From assembly GCF_030718845.1 (NCBI RefSeq), contig NZ_CP132191.1:496001-560000 (forward strand): a stretch of 64,000 bases of DNA, written 5' to 3'. Of this stretch, positions 10,674 through 19,983 are shown piece after piece (positions within the stretch are counted from its first letter, which is position 1; every line of letters begins with the position of its first letter). Below the pieces are notes generated by a model. The model saw only the letters and a list, made by a program, of their open reading frames with translations. It had not been told where the DNA came from and searched no databases. Source of the DNA: Mycoplasma seminis (GTDB taxonomy: Bacteria; Bacillota_I; Bacilli_A; Mycoplasmatales; Metamycoplasmataceae). The position numbers were made by a program, and so were the translations under genes.

Positions 10674-12924
10674 TATGAACCTCTTTTTTCATTTATAGAT
10701 GTTGTACTGATAATATATGTAACATCTAATGAATTAAAGTATTTGATGAATATTTTTTTGCATTCATCTCAAGATATTTTTTCATCAATTGTCGTCTCAT
10801 TGCTATATGAATTATAAAGATTTTTTAATTCTTTTAAAAGTTCTAGTGTTATATAGCAATGTGCATTATCCATTCATAAAGCATCATCTTGTCCGTAAAT
10901 AGGCATATCTATTCATATTTTCTCAGTTGACGATGTGTTTGAAGCACTTTTTCTTGTTGCGCTATCTTCAATTGATTCTGGATAATATTCATAAGGATCG
11001 ATTCAGTCTTGATAATCAACTGTATAATCAAAATTTGCAACAATATTTAAAAGATCAAAATTCTTTAAATTATTTTTAAAATAAATAATGAAATCTCAAT
11101 ATTTCTCATTTAAATTATTGTTATTTAATGCTGTCCATAATAAACCATTTTTATCATCTAATGGATTTAAATTAGTATATGAGATAACAGCTGAATAACG
11201 AGAATCATTTTCAATTTCTCACTTATCAAGCTCTATTTCAAAATTATCATTTTTAATATTTTCTTCATCTATTCTTAGTTTCTTTAAACGATTTTCGCTT
11301 ATATTTTTCTGTATAATTTCATAGTTAGGTACACCAAATCCTATTTTTGAGAATGAATTATTCTTTCTTCTAATTCCGTATTTAAGACCAGAGTTTATGT
11401 GCTCTTCTGATTTATAATCATTATCATTATCTCCGTTTCTTATAATGTGAGTATTTAAATTATATTCGGATATTTGAGAACCAAATGCAAGTAAGGTTTT
11501 TAATTCTGAAAGTGTAAATGTTCGTTTAAATTGTTGCTGTAATCTAGAAATTAATCCAGTTATTACAGGTGCAGAAAAACTAGTACCAGCGGATGTTTGA
11601 TAATAATCTAGCTTATTATTAATATTTCAATTACTTGTGTATCTACGAGGTGAATTAGTTAATTGCTCACCATAAGAACTAACAAATGGTAAATTATCAT
11701 TTTCAAAATCTGTGAAAGTTGAAAATGGAGACGGCTTTAAATCATCACCTACTGAGCCTACATAAATTACATTATTTCCTATTGTTTTTTTAATGAATGA
11801 ATCATATTTTTCTATTAATTTATTTTCAAAATTATAATTTGTATTTAAGACTTTTGAAAAAATGTCATCATATTTATATTTTTCTAGTTCTATTTGTTTA
11901 GATAAATTTAGCATATAAAGCATTAATATTCTTTCGTTCTCAGTAGTATATTTACTAGAATGAAGTTTTTCTATTGTCTTTTTTATGCTATTTAACATAT
12001 TATTTAAATTTTTATATTTAGCTATATTTTCAATACATTTCTTGATATTTGAATATACCTCCCCTTCATTTCCAGCTGCCGCTATAACAGTTAATCCATA
12101 CTTTTTATTGTAAAAATCTATAATATCATCTAAATCAAGCTTTAAATCATTCACATCTAAGAATTTTTTTATTTTTGCTAGCCAATGTAAAGTATAAAAT
12201 TCTTCATACAAATTCTCGAATTTTCTTAATTCAGAATTATTTCTTAATAAATTATCTATTTTATTAACATTATCATCTTCATTTTTATTTATATTAGCAA
12301 AGAAATCATAGCCTAAACTCAAGTTAACTATTTTTACACCGTTTTCAACCATATAATCTAATGAATTTCTGAGTTTAGAAGATGGATTTGTAAAAATATC
12401 AGGATATTTTTTTAATATTTTATCAATATCATTAACAGACATATTTGTATTTTTAATCATATCAATGCTACTGTAATATACATTAGAGTTTTTATTTATC
12501 CCTAAGTCACCTCCTATTAATGAATATACTTTTGAACCGTGTAATGTGTTTATATTGCTATTTGAAACATAACCACCATGAATATGGAAATTATTTCTAT
12601 TCGATGTATTGAAAATGTCGTCACTTTTTAATCCATTTACTTCTATAATTCCTACTTTGCTATATGATTCATTTAAATCTACATTAGTATCAATTTCTTC
12701 GTTTGAAACTGAGTGTTTTTTTCATATATTTGAATAAATATTTTTTAACGAATCTAATTCATTAGCACTAATAGTAAGATTTGAATCTTTATTAATCTTT
12801 ATTAATCTTTATTAATCTTTATTAAATTATTATTAATTCTGGAAGCTGATAGTGTTGAAACAACCGAAATAGTTGAAATCGCTCCGATTAAGAATAATGG
12901 AATTATTTTTTTAATTTTTCTCAT
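10673..12924 (-). pseudogene. Subtilisin-like (S8) serine protease, switched off by a 10-bp repeat array
   Basis: The ATG at 12924 follows AAAGGAG and starts a signal-peptide-like sequence MRKIKKIIPLFLIGAISTI. After about 40 codons the frame enters four copies of a 10-bp repeat and stops at TAA TAA. Past the repeat, in the frame shifted by two, a protease of about 700 residues is open to 10673. It shows VGIIEVNG (Asp position of the triad, here Glu), TLHGSKVYSLIGG (catalytic His), VIAAAGNEG (oxyanion Asn) and TSAGTSFSAPVITG (catalytic Ser). No ATG, GTG or TTG is available before the His in that frame. Two repeat copies would give a continuous frame. It is therefore either phase-OFF or a pseudogene. 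It probably cleaves host or surface proteins when on. Confidence 0.8.
12784..12823. repeat. Tandem repeat, 4 x 10 bp, inside the S8 protease
   Basis: Four exact copies of AATCTTTATT on the plus strand (AATAAAGATT in the coding direction). Any three-unit stretch read in any frame includes TAATAA, so from this ATG only a two-unit array leaves the frame open and joined to the protease. Confidence 0.95.
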
Positions 12925-12955
12925 TTTTACTCCTTTAGTTTTTTTATGCAAAAGT

Positions 12956-12985
12956 AATAAAAAGCCACACTAAAAAATAGTGTGG
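12956..12985 (-). terminator. Terminator-like hairpin upstream of the protease
   Basis: CCACACTA / TAGTGTGG arms with a 5-base loop are followed on the minus strand by CTTTTTATT. It lies 40 bp before the protease ATG. It may end transcripts from the minus-strand genes further right, which were closer before the IS insertions. Confidence 0.6.
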
Positions 12986-13273
12986 TCATGAATACTGTTA
13001 ATGTTTCTTAAATAGTAAAAGCTTTTATTATTAGACATATATACATGCATTATTACCTCTACATAATAATTATATAAAAATATAAGTATGTATATATACT
13101 AGGACAACAAAAGTTAACATTCATAAGGGTGTTAACTTTTTATTATTTTCAAGAATTAAAAGGAGAACTATGGGTAAACATTTCACAGAAAAGCAAGAAA
13201 TTGAAATTTATAATACATTTTTGAAATTTGGTAAAAATCAAGCAATTTCATTGATGTACAAATATGGTTCAAA

Positions 13274-13312
13274 AGCAAAAAGTGATTCCATTAATAAAAG
13301 GTTTCGAAAAAT
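13274..13312. repeat. 39-bp target-site duplication, left copy
   Basis: Identical to 15013-15051. It lies inside the IS3 transposase gene and marks insertion of the ISNCY element. Confidence 0.93.
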
Positions 13313-15012
13313 GTAGAATAGCTTTGATTTTGTCACTTTATAAAAACATAAAATGTAATAAAATAAAAACGATATTTATTCATCGTAAATATCGTTTTTT
13401 ACATTTTGAGACAATGCTTTAAGTTCCTGAAAGAGTTCACGCATTGTCTTTTTTATTTCAAAATCATCATGAGAAAATTCTGATAATAAAGCAGACATCT
13501 TATTTATGTATTTGTCGATTGTATTAAAAAATGAATTGCTATTTCTGTATAACTTAGCTATTTTTTCTACAGCTGGTATTGATATATCTAATCCCTTTTC
13601 TAGTGCTCATATTTCAGTAGGAGTTAAATATTTTCCTGTCGGTTCTTTTGCATAATATTTTTTGCTACCGTACTTAAAATAAATATTCTCATCAGATGAA
13701 TAAACCAGCACAACATTTGAGCCAATCGAAAAAATTATTCTTTTGCCTAGTTCATCAAAAGCTGCATAATTTTTACCTTGAAACCTAACAACTCCATTTA
13801 ATATTTTTCTATCAATTTCAATATCAACTCTTCAATTTTCTTTCAAAGTTCCTTCTTTATTGAAAACAGATTTCTTATTCAAAAGTCTCTTTAGTTTGTT
13901 GTTATAGTATTTTTTAAAACCATCCACATTAAGTTGTAAATCTTTTAGAGTGGATAAGTGATTTTCATAAATAAAGATTGGATATTTATCTAAAGCTGTT
14001 CTAAATGATCTTTCAACATGAGGTTTGTGTTTTGGATTACTTGAAGATATTACTCTAATTCCTTTTGAATTTAAAATTTTCTCAAAAGCAGTTTGAGTAT
14101 TTTCAGAATCCTCAAAATGTTCTTCTTTTATCTGTATAAATAAATTTTGGATATCCATAGTTCTTGAAAACTATTTCCAAAAGCCTTTGATAACCTAATG
14201 TTGTTTCTTGTTTTTCGTATCAAACAGCTAATAGTATTCCTGTTGCAGCATCAATTGCATGATAGAGATAAATTGGTTCATGATTTATGAGGTAAGGTTC
14301 GCACTGCGCATCTATTTCTATAACCTCACCAAATAATAAGTTTTTATTCAGATTTAAGACTTGTCTTTCTATTTTGTTTTGCTTTATTTTATTTTCAACA
14401 TTTTTCAATAATAAAGTGACTTCTGAGTCAGACGCTTTTTTGTAATCTCGTTGTATTTTTCTTCCTCTTTTTGTAGTATGAATAGTTTTTAATCCTAATC
14501 TATTAAATCTTTTAATCAAGTTGCAATATGAAATTTTATTCTTATACAAATCATCTAGGAATGAATTCAGAATTCTTTAACAGAAATTTGATTAGTAGTT
14601 TTTTGACATTTATTATCGTTTCAGAGATTTTTAAATAATTTTTGTAGATTTGCAAAATTTCTTAATCACTTATGACTTTCTGTCTACCATTCGATTTATT
14701 TTTATGAGATATTACTAATTCAAGATTTTTATTTTTTAAAGCTGACAAAATATCTTTTTTATATCTAATAACACTTCTTTCATTTAAACCGGTCATTATA
14801 GCAAGAGTCTTAGTAGGTTTATCAAGGTTTGAAGATATTATTTCAAAGTTTGTTTTACGTTTTCTTTCGAAATTAGTTAGTTGTTTATTAGTTTTAATAT
14901 CAATTTTTAGTTTCATGTATTAAATTTTATTAAAAACTAATTTAAACAATTACTAGCAAAGGTGACAAAATCAACGATATTTGACGAGGTGACAAAATCA
15001 AGTATATTTCAC
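13313..15012 (-). mobile_element. ISNCY / IS1202-like insertion sequence
   Basis: A 1700-bp element. The left end GTAGAATAGCTTTGATTTTG and the complement of the right end GTGAAATATACTTGATTTTG match at 19 of 24 positions when extended to GTCAC. The motif TTGATTTTGTCAC occurs at both tips and GATTTTGTCAC again just inside the right end. It carries one minus-strand transposase and a hairpin terminator at about 13366-13396. The 39-bp duplication is long, consistent with IS1202-group elements, which make target duplications longer than 20 bp. Confidence 0.85.
13376..14916 (-). pseudogene. ISNCY/IS1202-like transposase, multiply frameshifted
   Basis: Three pieces in three different frames: residues from MKLKIDIKTNKQLTNF (HTH, GLNERSVIRYKKDI), then KTIHTTKRGRKIQRDY to FGEVIEIDAQCEPYL (first catalytic Asp) and HAIDAATGILLAVWYEKQETTLGY, then YTDKRRTF with a +1 shift into FEKILNSKGIRVISSSNPKHKPHVERSF (last catalytic Glu). 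The rve-type integrase core is recognisable but cannot be translated continuously. The C-terminus ends NVKNDIYDE. Confidence 0.85.
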
Positions 15013-15051
15013 AGCAAAAAGTGATTCCATTAATAAAAGGTTTCGAAAAAT
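15013..15051. repeat. 39-bp target-site duplication, right copy
   Basis: Exact copy of 13274-13312. Confidence 0.93.
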
Positions 15052-16213
15052 CATAAAACATTATAATTTTAATATGAACAAGAAACCAAGAAAACCAGGA
15101 AGCGGAAGACCCAAAAAAGTTAAGGAAACTGAAATCAATTGAGATATTTTTTCTAGAGATGATTTAATAGAAATCGCTAAAAGATATCGAGAATTAACAA
15201 AGGATAAGCCTAAGAACGAAAAAGCGAAAGAAGCCGCAAATTTAAATATAGCTTCATATAAATTAGCTATATTATTCACTTTATGTAGACAAACTGTATC
15301 TAAACACAAGAAAAACAATAATATAAGTAGTGCAAAACACAAAGAAATAAAACATCAAGAAGTAATAATTCAATCCTTCAAACAAAATAGATGCAAATTC
15401 GGAAGACAAAAACTAAAATATTTTATCTTGCACACCTATAATATAGATATAAACGAAAGAACATTAGGTAGATATATGAATTCATTAGGATTATTTTGTA
15501 ATGTGCGAAAAAAGAGAAAAATTAAAGAATCGAAAGATACATCAGTTAATATGCCTAACATAGTAGATAGAGATTATAATGATAAAAACAACAGAAATAT
15601 ATATGCTACCGATGTCACATACTTACCAGCTACGAAAGATTCAGTAAATAATCATGTTTATCTTTCTGTAATAATTAAGCATAAAACAAAGGAAATAGTT
15701 GGTTTTGCGCTTTCAAAATTTAATGATGCAAATCTTATTTATAAAACATTTGAAAATATACATTTTGAAGATAATTTTATATTACAAGCAGACCATTGTT
15801 CAACATACACTTCTCAAACATTTTCTAATTTCATTCAAAATCAAGGCGGTTTAATATCTCTTTCAGGTATCGGTAATAGTTTAGATAATAGAGTTGTTGA
15901 GTATTGATTTTCTAATTTAAAAACAGAATTAATTCGAGACATCAATGTTAGAGAAATATCAATAAAAGAATTAGAAAATATTATTGCGGATTATATTGAA
16001 TGATACAATAAAGAGCGAATTCAATCATGTTTAAATTGAAAAACTCCATACACATATGGTATGGAGCTATCTGAATTAATAAATTGTTAATTTTTTGTGT
16101 CCTAGTATAATATCCAAAGGATAAAAATTAAATTTTTTTATAAAAAATATTTATTTTCCTTATTTTAAGCGATAAAAAAATCCTCTAACAAATTTAATAA
16201 AAAAATATTTTAA

Positions 16214-16633
16214 TTAATTTAAATTATTATCACTATTATTTTCTTCAAAATTATTGCTTGCAAATAAAACTTTTTCTTTAAATTCTTTATCAAATACTTG
16301 TTGCAGCATGTTTTCAAAAATTCTTTTTTCTTTACTATCACAAGTATCATAAAAATCTTTTAACAGCTCAATTTCATTTTGAAATTTTTCACTAAATCTC
16401 TTAACTCATGGGTTATAAACACATAATATCACTGTAGTAATTATTGCAACAGCAACAAGGCAAATACCGCATAAAGTTCACTTTAATGCTGAAGAAGAAA
16501 TGAAATTACCAAATATTAAAATTATTGTTGTAATCCCTATAGCAATCGGAATAAGGAATAATAATCTGAGTCATATAAATAATTTAAATGTAGTGAAATA
16601 CTTTATTAATTCTTCTTTTTTATTTTGTTCCAT
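16214..16633 (-). CDS. Small membrane protein, unknown
   Basis: A 139-aa protein from ATG 16633 preceded by AAGGAGCTA. Two hydrophobic segments at about residues 19-45 and 50-75 form a helical hairpin; the remainder is a charged tail with Glu, Lys and Asn, ending NNSDNNLN. Two TGA codons are read as Trp. I recognise no family. It is separate from mscL by about 95 bp that include the mscL terminator. No sign of decay. Confidence 0.65.
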
Positions 16634-16682
16634 ATAGCTCCTTAATATTATTTTAATACTATGTCATAATAATAAAAGAAAA

Positions 16683-16704
16683 ATATCAGGCAAAAACCTG
16701 ATAT
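16683..16704 (-). terminator. Terminator of mscL
   Basis: ATATCAGG-CAAAAA-CCTGATAT hairpin followed on the minus strand by TTTTTC. Confidence 0.8.
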
Positions 16705-16727
16705 CGTTTGACTTAAATTAAAGTGAT

Positions 16728-17195
16728 TTATTTTGCATCAGCTTTTTCATTAAGTTTTCTAAGTTCAGCTAAGATTAATTCATCTGTAGTTGGAGCTGCA
16801 GCAACTGGTTCAACTTCAACAACTGGGTTTTTAAGAGCTTTTCTGTAATCTGAGTAGTTTTTAGCTCAGAAGTATACATATAAGATTCCAAATACAACTA
16901 CTGAAACAATAATGAATTGGAATAATGCTGCGATGAATTTTCCTAAGTAGATTCCACCTACGATTTTTGTAGGGTCTGCTTTATCGTAAACTGGCGCTAA
17001 TACTCAATCGTTTGTTGATGTTCCAAATGCTCTTGTAATAGCAGCCATGATGATATCATTAGCGAATGAAGAAACTAGAGCTGTGAATACACCTCCAAGT
17101 AAGAACCCAATAGCTAACATTAAAAGGTTACCTTTTTTCATGCTAGACATTGAATCGCTTCATGATTTCTTGTGCAATTCTTTTGCTTTTGACAT
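16728..17195 (-). CDS. mscL: Large-conductance mechanosensitive channel MscL
   Basis: A 155-aa inner-membrane channel that opens under membrane tension to release solutes on osmotic downshock. The first helix reads NLLMLAIGFLLGGVFTALVS followed by SFANDIIMAAI, the hallmark of MscL (pore helix and loop). The second membrane helix is AALFQFIIVSVVVFGILYVYF, followed by a short amphipathic C-terminal helix with TTDELILAELRKLNEK. The start is ATG after AAGGAGAAAAT. It is slightly longer than E. coli MscL (136 aa), mostly through the loop and tail. Stand-alone transcription unit with its own terminator. Confidence 0.88.
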
Positions 17196-17702
17196 ATTTT
17201 CTCCTTAAATATTTTTATTTAAATCTGGAATAATTTTACCATAATTAATACATTTATAAATATATTTTCATATTCAAAAAGTTATTTTTAAGACTATATT
17301 TAAGCATTAAAAGTAATTTTAGTATAAAAAACTTTATATAAAGCGGTAACTTAAAAGGTTATTTTTGATTAGTTTTTTATTCGTAAAACTTATTTAAAAG
17401 CAGATGTCTTGAAATTATCTAGAATTAGAGAATACTTTTGAGTTTTTGCATTACAAAGTTTGAAAATTTTATCTCCATAATATTATTTTTCATAATGATT
17501 ATTAATTAACTATATTTCTTTGCAAATTTCAACTATTTTTTTAAATTTACTAAACATTTTTTTCTAATTACACTGATTTTTAAGGCTCGATGCTACTTGT
17601 TTTTTTTTTTTTTTTTTGAAATAATAAAATTATGAAGTAATTTTATGCCCAAAACATATTTCAATTACTTCAAACTATTTTTTTAGTATATAAGGAGAAA
17701 AT
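17196..17702. other. 507-bp divergent intergenic region with an 18-T tract
   Basis: It holds the mscL promoter on the minus strand (TTGAAT and TAAAAT-like boxes at about 17235-17276), a weak hairpin TAACTT/AGGTTA followed by Ts at about 17350, and a run of 18 Ts at 17600-17617 upstream of the lipoprotein. No coding frame is supported. Confidence 0.6.
17600..17617. repeat. Homopolymer tract T18 upstream of the LRR lipoprotein
   Basis: Eighteen consecutive Ts directly before GAAATAATAAAATTATG, 86 bp upstream of the ATG. Its position is compatible with a promoter spacer that changes length by slippage. Confidence 0.85.
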
Positions 17703-19766
17703 ATGAAAAAGAATAAATTATTAATACTAGGATTATTGACATCAGGTTCAATAGTATTAGTTCCCACAATTTCATTGTCATGTAATTCTACAAAAAATGA
17801 AAAACCAAAGAACAAAGAAGGAACACCAGAAGTAAAAGATAATGATATATATCCAATTTTATACAGTGATGGAAATAAAAATTTTAATGTAGAGTATCAC
17901 ATAAAAGATAAGAAAATTCTTATACCAGATGCAGAAAATATCACTGGTGCGATGCTTAAATATATATCAAATGAAATAAAAAGTAAATTTGATGATATAA
18001 CTGAAATAGAACTTTTAGAATGTCCAAAAGCAAAAATAATTTCAGAAAGTCCTCAAGCAGGAGATATTATTCGAATAAAAAATGTTAATTTACCCAAAAT
18101 TCAAATTATTAAGTCAAATAGTAAAATTTTAGATGACTCGTGAATAAATAATTTATCTGATAAAAAAATTATTCAAAATGGTATTTTAATTAAATGAGAT
18201 GGGGCAACCGGCGACATAGTTGATAATAGCATTACTAGTATTGCACCAAATGTATTTATTAGAAATAATAAGATTACATCAGTTTCATTTCCTAATGTGA
18301 CAAGTATTGGCGATAATGCATTTATGTGAGCAGGAAGTCTAACATCAGTTTCATTTCCTAAGGCGGCAAGTATAGGATATTCAGCATTCGCTGGTGTGGA
18401 AAGCTTAACATCAGTTTCATTTCCTAATGTGACAAATATCGGAGCTAGTGCTTTCTTAGGTGCAAGAAACTTAACCTCAGTGTCATTTCCTAAAGCAACA
18501 AGTATAGAACAAGAAGCATTCGCTGGTGCGACGTTAACATCAGTTTCATTTCCTAATGTGACAAGTATTGGCTACCGGTCATTTTATGAAGCAAAAAACT
18601 TAAAGAAAATAGATTTTCCTAAATTAGAAAAAATTGAATCTGAAGCATTTTTTAATACTCCAAAACTCACTGGGAAAGTTGTTGCGAATGGTATTTTAAT
18701 TAAATGAGATGATGCAACTGGTGATATAGTTGATGACGGTATTACAAGTATTAAAAGTGGTGTATTTTATAATAATCAAAATATTACATCAGTGTCATTT
18801 CCTAATGTGACAAGTATTGAAGCTGGTGCTTTTTCAGGCGCAACAAACTTAGCAAAAATAGATATTCCAAAATTAGAAAAAATTAAATCTGAAGCATTTT
18901 TTAATACTCCAAAACTCACTGGGAAAGTTGTTGCGAATGGTATTTTAATTAAATGAGATGATGCAACTGGTGATATAGTTGATGACGGTATTACAGCTGT
19001 TGGACCTTTTGTATTTTATAATAATCAAAATATTACATCAGTGTCATTTCCTAATGTGACAAGTATTGGAGGTGGTGCTTTCTCAGGCGCAACAAACTTA
19101 ACCTCGGTGTCATTTCCTAATGTGACAAGTATTGACTATCAGTCATTTTATGAAGCAAAAAACTTAAAGAAAATAGATTTTCCTAAATTAGAAAAAATTG
19201 GATCTAAAGCATTTCTTTATAATCCAAAACTCACTGGGAAAGTTGTTGCAAATGGTATTTTAATTAAATGAGATGATGCAACCGGTGATATATTTGATAA
19301 TAGTATCACAGCTATTGGTTCTGATGTATTTAGTGGAAATAATAAAATTACATCAGTGTCATTTCCTAATGTGACAAGTATTGGAGGTGATGCTTTCTCA
19401 GGCGCAACAAACTTAACCTCGGTGTCATTTCCTAAAGCAACAAGCATAGAAGAATATGCGTTTTCGAATGCAAACAGTCTAACATCGGTATACTTTCCCA
19501 ATGTAACAAGTATAGAATCTTCCGCATTCGCTGGTGCGACGAGCTTAACATCAGTTTCATTTCCTAATGCAACAAGCATCGGGTGGGCTGCCTTTATAGG
19601 AAATTCAAGTCTACAATCAGCATCATTTCCTAACGTTAAAAGTATCGGGCCTTATGCGTTTGCTGATGCAGAAAACTTATCAAAAATCAACATTCCTGAA
19701 TTAGCAAAAATTAACTATTCTGCATTTAGCAACACTCCAAAATTAGTTAATGACCCAACCTTATAA
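17703..19766 (+). CDS. BspA-like leucine-rich-repeat surface lipoprotein
   Basis: A 687-aa protein with a lipoprotein signal (MKKNKLLILGLLTSGSIVL... ISLSCNS, Cys at 27), expected on the outer surface. After a spacer of about 130 residues it consists of LRR_5 (BspA/TpLRR) repeats of about 23 residues with consensus LTSVSFPNVTSIGxxAFxGA. The repeats are grouped into four modules, each opening NGILIKWDDATGDIVDxxIT and closing with KIDFPKLEKIxSEAFFNTPKLTG. Modules start near 18180, 18690, 18940 and 19255, and their borders are almost identical at DNA level. One continuous frame requires TGA as Trp in each module. BspA-type proteins bind host matrix or cells in other bacteria; that role here is inferred. 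SD is AAGGAG. Confidence 0.88.
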
Positions 19767-19786
19767 AATGAATAAATATTAAATTG

Positions 19787-19814
19787 ACTTAGTATTATAA
19801 AATACTAAGTTTTT
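19787..19814 (+). terminator. Terminator of the LRR lipoprotein
   Basis: ACTTAGTATT-ATAA-AATACTAAGT hairpin followed by TTTTATT. Confidence 0.85.
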
Positions 19815-19956
19815 ATTGCAAAAAAGTCTTGAATAAATAGAGATCAGATACACAATTCTAGCAAGTCTCACTAAGATATCTGATATTTTGCTGAATTCAC
19901 AACGTTTAAAAGTAGTATATTATTTATTTGTTTTTTAATATAAAAAGATTAAAAAA

Positions 19957-19976
19957 TGTCGAGAATATTCTCGACA
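19957..19976 (-). terminator. Terminator of gyrA
   Basis: Perfect palindrome TGTCGAGAATATTCTCGACA; on the minus strand it is followed by TTTTTT after the gyrA stop. Confidence 0.8.
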
Positions 19977-19983
19977 AAAATTA

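Larger units (their letters stand above)
13170..16090 (+). pseudogene. IS3-family transposase interrupted by ISNCY
   Basis: The 5' part runs from ATG 13170 to a TAG at 13314-13316 created at the insertion joint. The remainder continues from 15013. Joining them at the duplication gives a single uninterrupted 393-codon frame with HTH, DDE residues (TDVTYL, QADHCS, E) and C-terminus SELINC, without the three deletions of copy 1. The product is not made in the current arrangement. Confidence 0.92.
13095..16109 (+). mobile_element. IS3-family (IS1138-like) element, copy 2, split by a nested ISNCY element
   Basis: The ends TATACTAGGAC / GTCCTAGTATA are the same as in copy 1 and a 3-bp duplication ATA flanks it (13092-13094 and 16110-16112). 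Without the 1700-bp insert and one copy of its 39-bp duplication the element is 1276 bp and its transposase frame is intact, so it was probably active until disrupted. Confidence 0.92.

Noticed and set aside
15061-15342. Minus-strand 93-codon hydrophobic frame inside the IS3 element
   Set aside because: It is antisense to the transposase and arises from its Lys-rich sequence.
19217-19579. 120-codon minus-strand frame in the LRR gene
   Set aside because: Antisense image of the LRR repeats.
17703-19766. Regular DNA repeats considered as a CRISPR-like or intergenic repeat array
   Set aside because: They are in a single open frame and translate to leucine-rich repeats of about 23 residues.
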